Assembly (NCBI RefSeq): GCF_005222705.1
Contig: NZ_STGF01000004.1
Span: 124,001-188,000, forward strand
From: Paenibacillus sp. SY21-1
GTDB lineage: Bacteria > Bacillota > Bacilli > Paenibacillales > Paenibacillaceae
Direction: 5' to 3'
DNA length: 64,000 nt
A program made the translations under genes and the position numbers. Below the pieces are notes generated by a model, which was not told the origin of the DNA, ran no database searches, and saw nothing but the letters and a program-made list of their open reading frames with translations. Each line of letters begins with the position of its first letter. Position 1 is the first letter of the stretch. This document shows positions 7,812 through 15,694 of this stretch, one piece after another.

Positions 7812-8576
7812 ATGGCAAAGCTCGCCGTGCGCGGTGAAATGGTTGAAGTAGAAGCGATTTTGCTGGATAAGGATGGCACGCTTCTGGATTTTGTTTCCAT
7901 GTGGGGATTTTGGAGCATGCGCGTGATCGCCGCATTCGGGCAGGAGCTGGAGCGGCGCGGCTTGCCAAGCATAAGCGAGGACAGCATCCCTGCCCTATGG
8001 GGAACTCGGCATGACGCAGCAGGGAGCATCGTCGGCTACGATCGCAATGGTCCGCTAGCGATGGGAACGATGGCGGATCTATACGCGGTGCTGGCATGGC
8101 AAGGCTACCGTGCGGGCATGTCATGGGCCGACGCCCGGGCTGCGGCGATCCGCTGCGGAGCCGAGGCGGAAACGGCGCTGGAGAAGGAGCGCCCGGCTCG
8201 TCTGCTTCCGGGCGTACAGGCGTTTCTTGACGCCTGCGCAGGCAGAGGCCTGCCGCTGGCCGTAGTGACGGCGGACGAGACGGAGGCGGCGCTTCGGCAT
8301 CTGGAATGGCTGGGCATTCGCGAGTATTTTGCCGTCGTCATCGGAACGGATCAGGTGGAGCGCGGCAAGCCGTTTGGCGATATGGCTGAGCTTGCATGCG
8401 CAAGACTCGGCGTTTCGCCCGCGCGGGCAGCCGTTATCGGCGATACGAACGGCGATATGCTGATGGCTCGCGCGGCAGGCTCGGCCGTGCGAATCGCGCT
8501 TGCAAGCGGCAGCGCCGGCTATCCCGATGCAAGTTATATGATTACAGGCTACGAGGAGATGCAGTTGGGAGGCTAG
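7812..8576 (+). CDS. HAD-superfamily phosphatase
   Basis: This cytoplasmic HAD hydrolase (254 residues) probably removes phosphate from a small phosphorylated metabolite. Motif I is DKDGT with the nucleophile Asp near residue 19. Motif II is VVTADE near residue 157. The Lys of motif III is in VERGKPFGD, and motif IV is VIGDTNGDMLMA. A helical cap lies between motifs I and II, as in phosphoglycolate-phosphatase-like enzymes. The ATG at 7812 is preferred to a GTG at 7803, which overlaps the GGAGAGG ribosome site. It lies downstream of a Ugp-like importer and upstream of a metallophosphoesterase, so it could process imported organophosphates. The exact substrate cannot be assigned. Confidence 0.85.
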   Translation: MAKLAVRGEMVEVEAILLDKDGTLLDFVSMWGFWSMRVIAAFGQELERRGLPSISEDSIPALWGTRHDAAGSIVGYDRNGPLAMGTMADLYAVLAWQGYRAGMSWADARAAAIRCGAEAETALEKERPARLLPGVQAFLDACAGRGLPLAVVTADETEAALRHLEWLGIREYFAVVIGTDQVERGKPFGDMAELACARLGVSPARAAVIGDTNGDMLMARAAGSAVRIALASGSAGYPDASYMITGYEEMQLGG

Positions 8577-8581
8577 CGCAA

Positions 8582-8932
8582 TTGAAAGGGATGAACGGAA
8601 GCGAGCTTGGCTGGCTGTTTCTTGGGTTTGCCATCATGCTGGAGCTAAGCGGCACGCTGTCGATGAGATTGTCGGAGGGCTTTACGAGATTGTGGCCCTC
8701 CGTGCTTATGTTTTTATTTTACGGCATCAGCTTTACTTGCTTGAATTATGCGCTCAGGTATATGGATATGAGCATTGCTTACGCTACATGGTCCGGTGTC
8801 GGCATCGTCCTGATTTCGGCGGCGGGCATGTGGTTGTTTCATGAGCGTTTGTCGCTTACCTCGATGCTGTGGATGCTTGTCATCGTCGTAGGGGTGGTTG
8901 GATTAAACATGAGCTCCAAAGCGCATTCATAA
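8582..8932 (+). CDS. SMR-family (EmrE-like) membrane transporter
   Basis: This small multidrug-resistance-type protein has 116 residues and four transmembrane helices. It carries the family hallmarks: the membrane Glu in TM1 (MLELSGT, about residue 21), SEGFTRLWPS at the end of TM1, and AYATWSGVGIVLI in TM3, nearly identical to EmrE. Such proteins exchange protons for quaternary ammonium or guanidinium compounds as dimers. The start is a TTG at 8582: GGGAGG at 8567-8572 gives a 9-base spacing, whereas the later ATG at 8591 has no good site. The ribosome site lies inside the last codons of the HAD gene, so the two are translationally coupled. The natural cargo is unknown. Confidence 0.87.
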   Translation: MKGMNGSELGWLFLGFAIMLELSGTLSMRLSEGFTRLWPSVLMFLFYGISFTCLNYALRYMDMSIAYATWSGVGIVLISAAGMWLFHERLSLTSMLWMLVIVVGVVGLNMSSKAHS

Positions 8933-8968
8933 TGCCTGACGGCAATTAGAAAAGGGGGAAACGTAACG

Positions 8969-9898
8969 ATGGCAAATGAACGGAATTGGGAGCGTAACAT
9001 GGGCCCGCATACGGAAGGCGAAGCTGGACAGGGGTATGACGCTGGCAGAGAGGAAATGCTCGCTTCGTTTCAAATTATTTCAGATACCCATATCCGCTCG
9101 GACGACGAGCATTTGTACAACAAGCATCTTCGGCTTGCGCTGGAGGATATTTCATCAAGCGAATACGCTTCGGTTAGCTGCGGAATTATGCATGTCGGCG
9201 ATATAACCGATCACGGATTAATTGAGGAGTATGAGGCGCTCGCCCGTATTTTGCGCGATTACGAGGAGCGTATTCCCGCCATCCGTTATACGGTCGGCAA
9301 TCATGATGTGGCGCTTGGCAAGTGGGCGTACCGAATGGAGGGCTACGCATCCGTAAGCGGACTTAGCAGCACATACCACGACCATTGGATTAACGGCTAT
9401 CATTTTATTTTTATCGGAACGGAAAAGGGGCTTGAGCGATTTGCCAGCCTGTCGGACGAGCAGCTGGCCTGGCTCGACGGTAAGTTAAGCGAAGCAGCGG
9501 AGTCCGGCAAGCCCAAGTTTGTTTTTCTGCACCAGCCGATGAAAAATACGGTTGCAGGCTCGCTGGAGGCGCAAGCCTGGTTTGGCGTAGAGCAGGATGA
9601 GGAACTGCGCGCGGTCATGCTTCGCCATCCGAATACGCTGTTGTTTTCCGGGCATACTCACTGGCATATGCAGGCCGCACATACGATGCATCGCGCAAGC
9701 GAGCACGGCCCTGTCATGTTCAATACCGCTTCTGTCGCGTATTTATGGAACGATGACGACGCTTATATTCAAGGCAGCCAGGGCTATTACATCGAAGTTT
9801 ACGCGGATCGGGTACGCGTGCGCGGCCGCAACTTTGCGGAAGGCAGCTGGATTGCGGAGGCCGATTTTGAAGTCAAGCCGCACGAAATGGCCCGTTGA
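8969..9898 (+). CDS. Calcineurin-like metallophosphoesterase
   Basis: This 309-residue cytoplasmic binuclear-metal phosphoesterase carries the metal-ligand motifs in order: DTHIRSD, GDITDHG, GNHD, FLHQP and GHTHWH. This is the class III phosphodiesterase pattern, used by cyclic-nucleotide and glycerophosphodiester phosphodiesterases. No signal peptide is present. AAAGGGGGAA is about 9 bases before the ATG at 8969. It is the last gene of the Ugp-like cluster, so hydrolysis of an imported glycerophosphodiester (for example glycerophosphocholine) is a reasonable guess. Other phosphodiesters or phosphomonoesters are equally possible. Confidence 0.87.
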   Translation: MANERNWERNMGPHTEGEAGQGYDAGREEMLASFQIISDTHIRSDDEHLYNKHLRLALEDISSSEYASVSCGIMHVGDITDHGLIEEYEALARILRDYEERIPAIRYTVGNHDVALGKWAYRMEGYASVSGLSSTYHDHWINGYHFIFIGTEKGLERFASLSDEQLAWLDGKLSEAAESGKPKFVFLHQPMKNTVAGSLEAQAWFGVEQDEELRAVMLRHPNTLLFSGHTHWHMQAAHTMHRASEHGPVMFNTASVAYLWNDDDAYIQGSQGYYIEVYADRVRVRGRNFAEGSWIAEADFEVKPHEMAR

Positions 9899-10045
9899 CG
9901 AACCCGGCCGAATCGGCTTCCTGTTCCGGCATAGGCCGCTCAACAAGCTCAGTCCCAAAAGTCGGAAGGCTCTGTGCTGCAGCGGCGGCTTGCCTGAATA
10001 CGGACAGGACCGAATAAAGCCCTGAGCGAAATGCATCTCCCCATA

Positions 10046-10097
10046 GAGCGCATCCCGCATGAAGACAAGGCTCTCTGCTTGCGGAATGCGCTCTTTT
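10046..10097 (+). terminator. Rho-independent terminator
   Basis: GAGCGCAT pairs with ATGCGCTC, and inside that CCGCA with TGCGG, around a 20-base loop; TTTT follows. It probably ends the transcript of the metallophosphoesterase cluster. Confidence 0.65.
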
Positions 10098-10373
10098 CAG
10101 ATCGGAGCTGCTTCAGCACGCCTGCCTGTTGGCGGCGAACCGCTCCCGTTTGCCCGCAGTTTCAGCAGCAGGCGAAACCAGCCACGCGCCCCCTTATTTC
10201 TTTCTCCCAACAGCCAGCCAGACCGTTAAGCGCAGGCACATCCTTTTCATCAAAAAATAAGACTTTACAGGTTTCACGTTGTTATGCGGAGCGTCTGCCT
10301 GCTTTGCCCGGATGAGGGCTATGTGCTTTTTTCAATGGTGAAAACGACTCCCCCGCAGCAGCGGCCATTCTAA

Positions 10374-10439
10374 AAGTCGTAATAGTAGGATCAAGAAGTC
10401 GTAATGGGAGCGGCAGCCGGAGGACAGCCTTCTTACAAT
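10374..10439 (+). promoter_or_regulatory. GTCGT direct-repeat site and -10 box upstream of GH43
   Basis: AAGTCGTAATAGT at 10374 and AAGTCGTAATGGG at 10396 place the GTCGT half-sites at 10376 and 10398, exactly 22 bp apart. A TACAAT -10 box lies at 10434-10439, 36 bp from the second half-site, and no -35 hexamer is recognisable. The same layout recurs before the binding-protein and permease genes near 15.6 and 17.4 kb. The adjacent YesN-like regulator is the likely ligand. Confidence 0.65.
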
Positions 10440-10462
10440 GGGAGTATCCCATTGTAAGAAGG
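10428..10462 (+). promoter_or_regulatory. Perfect 16-bp-arm palindrome overlapping the GH43 ribosome site
   Basis: Arms 10428-10443 and 10447-10462 are perfectly complementary around the 3-base centre GTA. The right arm runs into AAGGAG (10459-10464), the ribosome site of the gene at 10475. In a transcript entering from upstream it would hide the ribosome site. A transcript from the TACAAT box would start at about 10446 and carry only the right arm, leaving the site free. Confidence 0.8.
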
Positions 10463-10474
10463 AGAGATGTACTA

Positions 10475-12010
10475 ATGGCTTTTTCCAATCCGATATTGAG
10501 CGGATTTTATCCCGATCCCAGCATTTGCCGTGTAGGCGATGATTATTATTTGGTAACGAGCACCTTTGAATATTTCCCCGGCGTGCCGATTTTTCATAGT
10601 AGAGATTTGGTTAACTGGCGGCAAATCGGGCATTGCTTAACGAGGGAAAGCCAGCTGCCGCTTCAGGACAGCGCAAGCTCGCACGGCATTTTTGCACCGA
10701 CGCTCAGACATCATCAAGGACGCTTCTATATGATTACAACGAACATTACCGTACGAAAAAATTTCTATGTCTGGTCGGACAAGCCCGAGGGACCATGGTC
10801 GGAGCCGATATGGCTGGAGGAATGGCCGGGCATAGATCCGTCGCTGCTGTTCGACGAGGATGAAAAAGTGTATCTGACAGGCACAAGCGGATTTGGCGGA
10901 CATGAGCCGGTCGGCATTTACCAGACCGAGCTTGAGATCGAGTCGGGGAAGCTGCTTGGCGAACGCCGTATGATCTGGCAAGGGACGGGAGGAAGCTTTC
11001 CGGAGGGACCTCATCTCTACAAGCTGAATGGTTGGTACTATTTGCTGATTGCCGAAGGAGGAACGGAATACGGTCATATGGTTACGATTGCAAGAAGCCG
11101 TGCGCCATACGGTCCGTTCGAGAGCTGCCCGCATAATCCGATTCTTACGCATCGGAGCACGGATAACAGTATTCAGGCAACAGGACATGCCGACCTTGTG
11201 CAAATTTCCGAAACGGAATGGTGGGCCGTCTTTCTCGGCATCCGTCCTATCGGTTATCCTGCTGTCCATCATCTGGGCCGGGAAACGTTTCTGGCTCCCG
11301 TCACCTGGACAGAGGACGGCTGGCCGATGATCGGAGATAAGGGGCAAGCCTCGCTCACGATGGGCGTCTCCCCGTCGCTGCCTGCCGGCGAGTCTGCACA
11401 ATGGGCCGCGCTCGACGATTTTGACCAGTCTTCGCTGGCGCCTTATTGGAATTTTTTACGCAATCCCGCAGAAGGCAGCTGGTCGCTTGCGGAGCGCCCG
11501 GGGTGGCTGACGCTGCATGGACTTGCGGGCTCGCTTGATGACACGAAAGCGCAAGCCTTTATTGGAAGGCGTCAGCAGCACTTCCGCGCGGAGTGGTCGA
11601 CGCTGCTTTCCTTTCATCCGGAGCGGGAAGGCGAGGAAGCGGGATTGACCGTTATCATGAACGAGCGGCATCATTACGAGATCGGATTGACGCTGCTGAA
11701 CGGTAGAAGGCAGGTTATCGTTAGACGGCGGGTGGGAAGCTTGTGGAAAATCGAGCATGCGGCCGAATATGCAGACAGCCTGATCACGCTGGGCATCAAG
11801 GCGACCGAATCCATGTATACCTTTTACTATGGCGCGCCGGATGGAGAGGAGCATATAGCCGGGACAGGAGAATGCTCGATGCTGGCCAAGGAGGTAGCGG
11901 GAGGCTTTACCGGCGTATACGCGGGCATGTATGCGACCGGCAACGGAGCGGCGAGCGGCGCCCCCGCCTATTTCGACTGGTTTAAATATGAGCCAAGAGA
12001 TTCAAACTAA
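10475..12010 (+). CDS. GH43 glycoside hydrolase (beta-xylosidase/arabinofuranosidase-like)
   Basis: This is a cytoplasmic 511-residue GH43 enzyme of the XynB kind. The N-terminal five-bladed propeller carries the expected triad: Asp14 in YPDPS as base, Asp121 in PGIDPS, and Glu177 in EGPHLY as acid. A C-terminal beta-sandwich of about 190 residues, starting near residue 310, is typical of xylosidases that release xylose or arabinose from imported oligosaccharides. There is no signal peptide. The start has AAGGAG 10 bases upstream, inside a palindrome. It appears to be under the YesN-like regulator encoded downstream, by the shared GTCGT site. Exact sugar specificity (xylose or arabinose) cannot be read from the sequence. 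A paralogue lies at 61811. Confidence 0.9.
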   Translation: MAFSNPILSGFYPDPSICRVGDDYYLVTSTFEYFPGVPIFHSRDLVNWRQIGHCLTRESQLPLQDSASSHGIFAPTLRHHQGRFYMITTNITVRKNFYVWSDKPEGPWSEPIWLEEWPGIDPSLLFDEDEKVYLTGTSGFGGHEPVGIYQTELEIESGKLLGERRMIWQGTGGSFPEGPHLYKLNGWYYLLIAEGGTEYGHMVTIARSRAPYGPFESCPHNPILTHRSTDNSIQATGHADLVQISETEWWAVFLGIRPIGYPAVHHLGRETFLAPVTWTEDGWPMIGDKGQASLTMGVSPSLPAGESAQWAALDDFDQSSLAPYWNFLRNPAEGSWSLAERPGWLTLHGLAGSLDDTKAQAFIGRRQQHFRAEWSTLLSFHPEREGEEAGLTVIMNERHHYEIGLTLLNGRRQVIVRRRVGSLWKIEHAAEYADSLITLGIKATESMYTFYYGAPDGEEHIAGTGECSMLAKEVAGGFTGVYAGMYATGNGAASGAPAYFDWFKYEPRDSN

Positions 12011-12174
12011 ATGAGTTGAAAGGCGGGCAGCTCACGGATTCGGCTTTTTTTTCGGGCATACGGTCAAAAATATGAATGAAACGATTGCTAGCTCCCCCTG
12101 CGCATGCTAAATTTCAAGGTAATGGCGAAAGGCTTTAACCCACATCAGGCAGCCGGGAACGGAGGGCAATTATT

Positions 12175-13950
12175 ATGGTTAACCGATTTCGATTTTTTTC
12201 ATTAAGCTCTATCCGCACCAGACTGCTGTTGAGCGTAATGCTGTTCACGCTGCCGCTTGTGCTGCTGCTGCTGTACAATAGCTTCTATTCGATCAACGTG
12301 GTTAGGAATCAAGTGGCCAGCTCCAACCTGAATATGATGAATTTGTACATGAATCAAATCGATAAAAGTCTCGAGGATGTCGATCAGTATGTGAACAGCC
12401 TCGCAGCCGTGGACGACGATCTGCTGAACATGGGGAGATCGACCGACCCCGATGTATATTTTATGGCCAAAATCAGTCTTTCCAACAAGCTGTCGCAAAG
12501 TCTGGCCATCTACAAAAGCATTGACGCTTTTTTTGTTTATTCCGAAATGGAGCAGGGAATTATGCTTAGTCCCCAGATCGGCCGCACGTTCGGCGAGCGG
12601 GAGGGCATTTCCGCGATTTTAACCGGGCTGATCCAGAATAAAGAGCGGAACAACGATCTGCTGCGCAATAAAAACTGGAACATCATGGAGATGAATCGGC
12701 AATATTATATTTATCGTATTGTCGAATCGGGCACCAGCTATATCGGGGCGTGGGTGAATGTTAATCGGATGATCGGCGATTTGCGGCTGGTCGATCTTGG
12801 CGAGAACGGCCAATCGCTGCTTACCTCGAATGAGGGAAAGCCGCTGACTGCGGCCTCCTTGCTGGTCAACGACGGCATCGACTTGAACCGGAGTCTGGAC
12901 AATTATTATATGACCGGAGAGCAAACCCGATTTCTCGTCGTTGGCGCCCCTTCCTCCAAGGGGGACTTCAACCTGGTGTCGGTGATCCCCGACGAGAGCA
13001 TCCTCGAGAATCTTCCTTATTTGAGAAGCTTGGTCACGTTTATTGCGATCGGCACGCTTGTTATCATACCGTTAGGGCTGTTCGTATTGCGGCGGCAAAT
13101 TTTGCTTCCGTTAAATCGCATTCTGGCTGCGATGAAGCTTATCCGCGACGGCAATCTGGATGTCAGAATTCGGCCGGCCCGCAGCGCGGAGGAGTTCCAA
13201 GTCGTTACGGATACGTTCAATACGATGATGGCGGATATTCAGCAGCTGCGCATCGATGTGTACGAGGAGCAGCTTAGCAAGCAGAAGGCGCAGCTGCAGC
13301 ATTTGCAATTGCAAATCAATCCCCATTTTTTTATGAATTCCTTGAACATGATGTATAGTCTGGCCCAGGTACGCAACTACGAGCTGATTCAGGAGCTTAC
13401 CCTTAGTCTCGTCGGCTATTTCCGCTATATGTTCCGCAGCAATCTCAGTCTTGTTTCCTTAAAGCAAGAGCTTGAGCATGTGCGCAACTACATTCGCATT
13501 CAGGAGCTCCGGTATCCGGGCAGTCTGACCAGCGGGATAGATGTGCCGGAGCGTTTCATGGAGGAAAGCGTGCCTCCGCTTGTTATTCAGTCTTTTGTGG
13601 AAAATGCTGTAAAGTATGCGGTGACGATGGACGAGGCCGTGCATATCGGCATTCATATCGAGGAAATCGGCGCGGACGGCGAGCGGCGAATGCGCATAAG
13701 GGTGGCGGATACAGGAGGAGGCTTCGACGAGGCGATTCTGGAAGAGCTTAGGCAGGGCAGGCAGCTCGAGGCAAGCCAAGGGGAGGGCGGCCAGGTCGGC
13801 ATTTGGAATGTGTCGGAGCGTCTGCGTCTGCTCTATAACGGCCGCGCCCGTCTGGAATTCGCCAATGCGCCGGAGGGCGGAGCCGTCGTGGACGTGCTGC
13901 TGCCGCTTCAATCCGCGCCGCCGGCGCTTGAGCAGAAGAAGGGGGGGTAG
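12175..13950 (+). CDS. YesM-like sensor histidine kinase
   Basis: This is a membrane histidine kinase (591 residues) of the YesM/LytS-type His-kinase family. TM1 spans about residues 14-36, followed by an extracellular dCACHE-like sensor of about 240 residues, TM2 near 277-300 and a HAMP segment. The phospho-acceptor box is LQINPHFFMNSLN with His384. The C-terminal ATPase domain shows the N box (SFVENAVKYA) and the G box (DTGGGFD). GGAGGG is 9 bases upstream of the ATG. The response regulator begins 3 bases after the stop, so they form one operon. It lies among xylan-type hydrolase and importer genes, and probably senses an extracellular sugar, perhaps through the binding protein. Confidence 0.93.
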   Translation: MVNRFRFFSLSSIRTRLLLSVMLFTLPLVLLLLYNSFYSINVVRNQVASSNLNMMNLYMNQIDKSLEDVDQYVNSLAAVDDDLLNMGRSTDPDVYFMAKISLSNKLSQSLAIYKSIDAFFVYSEMEQGIMLSPQIGRTFGEREGISAILTGLIQNKERNNDLLRNKNWNIMEMNRQYYIYRIVESGTSYIGAWVNVNRMIGDLRLVDLGENGQSLLTSNEGKPLTAASLLVNDGIDLNRSLDNYYMTGEQTRFLVVGAPSSKGDFNLVSVIPDESILENLPYLRSLVTFIAIGTLVIIPLGLFVLRRQILLPLNRILAAMKLIRDGNLDVRIRPARSAEEFQVVTDTFNTMMADIQQLRIDVYEEQLSKQKAQLQHLQLQINPHFFMNSLNMMYSLAQVRNYELIQELTLSLVGYFRYMFRSNLSLVSLKQELEHVRNYIRIQELRYPGSLTSGIDVPERFMEESVPPLVIQSFVENAVKYAVTMDEAVHIGIHIEEIGADGERRMRIRVADTGGGFDEAILEELRQGRQLEASQGEGGQVGIWNVSERLRLLYNGRARLEFANAPEGGAVVDVLLPLQSAPPALEQKKGG

Positions 13951-13953
13951 ACG

Positions 13954-15552
13954 ATGTATTCCGTATTGATCGTAGATGATGAGGTGCATGCGGTTAAAGC
14001 GATAGAATCGGCAATCGATTGGGACAAGCTTCAGATCAGCGAAGTATATACAGCGTATAACATCCGGCAGGCTAAGGATATTTTTTCCAGGCATTCCGTC
14101 GATCTTATGTTATGCGATATTGAAATGCCCCAAGGGAGCGGGCTGGAGCTGCTGGAATGGGTAAGAGAGCACTATTCGAAAACCGAGTCGGTGTTTCTGA
14201 CCTGCCACGCCGATTTTCATTTCGCCAAGCAAGCGATGAAGCTCGGGAGCCTCGACTACATCCTCAAGCCTATTCCGTACGCGGAGCTTGAGAAGGTGAT
14301 CGAAGCGGCGACGGCCAAAATCGATAAGGACAGCGAGCTTGCGCAATACAGCGAATACGGGCAGCATTGGTTTAAGCAGCAGCCGATTATGACGGAGCAT
14401 TTCTGGCTGGATGTGCTCAATCAGACGATTCCGGCCTCTGAAACTGCGATTCGCGAGGCTGCCCATGAGCGCTTGTTGCCGTATGCCGAGTCCGTCCGCT
14501 ACTTGCCCCTGCTCATATCCGTCAAGCATTGGCGAAAAAAGCTGTCTGTGCGCGATGAAAAAATAATGGAGATGGCGCTGCGCAATGCCGCCGCAGAGAC
14601 GATTCTTAATCACGGCACGATCGGCCAGCTGGTTCAATGGGATAAGGATAAGCTGGTCGCGCTGATTCCCGGCAATCACGCCGAGCATTTGCAAACGGAC
14701 ACGCTCAAGGAAAGCTGCTCTGTTTTTATCGCCGCCTGCCATGCGTATTTCTATTGCGAAATTTCGTGCTACATCGGCGAGCCCGTACCAAGCGACAAGC
14801 TGTCGGCAATGGCGCGCAGGCTGGCCGGCATGGACCTGAACAATGTAGCGCATAGCAGCATCGTGCTGCATACGGGCGAATCAAGCCGGTCGGAGGAAAT
14901 GAAGCATCCGGATTTAAGCCTGTGGGCGGTACTGCTTAAAGAAGGCTCTACGGACAAGCTGCAAACGGCGATTTATGAGCACCTGCAGGAATGCGTGCAA
15001 ACCGGAACGCTGGACGCGAAGCGGCTGCATACGTTTCAACAGGATTTTTTGCAAATGATGTATTACATGCTCCAGATGAAGGGGATTCAGGCGCATCAGC
15101 TGTTCGGCGACGACGAGTCAATTGAGCTATCGGGCCGCGCCGTGCGTTCCGTTACGGACATGTGCGCCTGGACGAAGCATATCGCAGCCAAAGCGACCGA
15201 TTACGCGCGGTCCGTCGAGGATACGCAAACAGTGGTCGATCGTGTTATCGCTTATATCAAGCAGAATCAGAATAAGGAGATTACACGCGAAGAGCTGGCG
15301 AATCTGGTGTTTTTGAATCCGGACTATTTGACCCGCATTTTCAAAAAACAAACCGGTCTATCCATCTCCGATTATTTGCTGCAGGAGCGGCTGCAGGTTG
15401 CCAAAGGTCTGCTCATTCAAACGGATATGTCCGTCAGCGCCATTGCGCTTCATGTCGGATATGCGAACTTCTCGCATTTTTCGCGGATGTTTAAAAAATA
15501 TGCAGGCGTTAATCCGCTCGAATTCAGGCAAAGCAGCGGAGCGAAGCTATGA
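13954..15552 (+). CDS. YesN-like response regulator, REC plus AraC-type HTH
   Basis: This cytoplasmic transcription activator has 532 residues. The N-terminal receiver domain (about 1-120) has the acidic pair DDE at 9-11, the phospho-acceptor Asp55 in MLCDIEMP, and Lys in LDYILKPIPY. A linker of about 300 residues of unclear fold follows. The C-terminal AraC/XylS domain (about 430-532) contains two helix-turn-helix units and ends in the family signature VGYANFSHFSRMFKKYAGVNPLEFR. It is co-transcribed with the kinase. Its likely targets are the three GTCG direct-repeat sites at 10.4, 15.6 and 17.4 kb, whose 22-bp spacing (two helical turns) suits an AraC-type dimer. Confidence 0.93.
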   Translation: MYSVLIVDDEVHAVKAIESAIDWDKLQISEVYTAYNIRQAKDIFSRHSVDLMLCDIEMPQGSGLELLEWVREHYSKTESVFLTCHADFHFAKQAMKLGSLDYILKPIPYAELEKVIEAATAKIDKDSELAQYSEYGQHWFKQQPIMTEHFWLDVLNQTIPASETAIREAAHERLLPYAESVRYLPLLISVKHWRKKLSVRDEKIMEMALRNAAAETILNHGTIGQLVQWDKDKLVALIPGNHAEHLQTDTLKESCSVFIAACHAYFYCEISCYIGEPVPSDKLSAMARRLAGMDLNNVAHSSIVLHTGESSRSEEMKHPDLSLWAVLLKEGSTDKLQTAIYEHLQECVQTGTLDAKRLHTFQQDFLQMMYYMLQMKGIQAHQLFGDDESIELSGRAVRSVTDMCAWTKHIAAKATDYARSVEDTQTVVDRVIAYIKQNQNKEITREELANLVFLNPDYLTRIFKKQTGLSISDYLLQERLQVAKGLLIQTDMSVSAIALHVGYANFSHFSRMFKKYAGVNPLEFRQSSGAKL

Positions 15553-15562
15553 TGCATCCAAG

Positions 15563-15628
15563 AGGTCGGAAAACGCTTACCGAAAAGTCGTTTGCGGAGC
15601 AGAGACAGCAGCGGTGTTTTTATACAAT
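15563..15628 (+). promoter_or_regulatory. GTCG direct-repeat site, cre-like box and -10 of the binding-protein gene
   Basis: GTCG at 15565 and GTCG at 15587 are 22 bp apart, and TACAAT at 15623-15628 lies 36 bp from the second. Between the half-sites, GGAAAACGCTTACC (15568-15581) matches 12 of 14 positions of the CcpA cre consensus TGWNANCGNTNWCA. Bound CcpA could block the activator. No -35 hexamer is visible. Confidence 0.6.
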
Positions 15629-15694
15629 GAGTATAGATTCACCGGCGGCTGCCGGAGCGAATCTCGATACTAACGAGCATCGGGGGAATAACAA

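Larger units (their letters stand above)
9899..10474. other. 576-bp non-coding interval with terminator and regulated promoter
   Basis: No credible gene was found here. The interval holds a terminator hairpin (10046-10097), a GTCGT direct-repeat site (10374-10408) and a perfect 35-bp palindrome (10428-10462) that ends on the ribosome site of the GH43 gene. These are listed separately. Confidence 0.7.
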
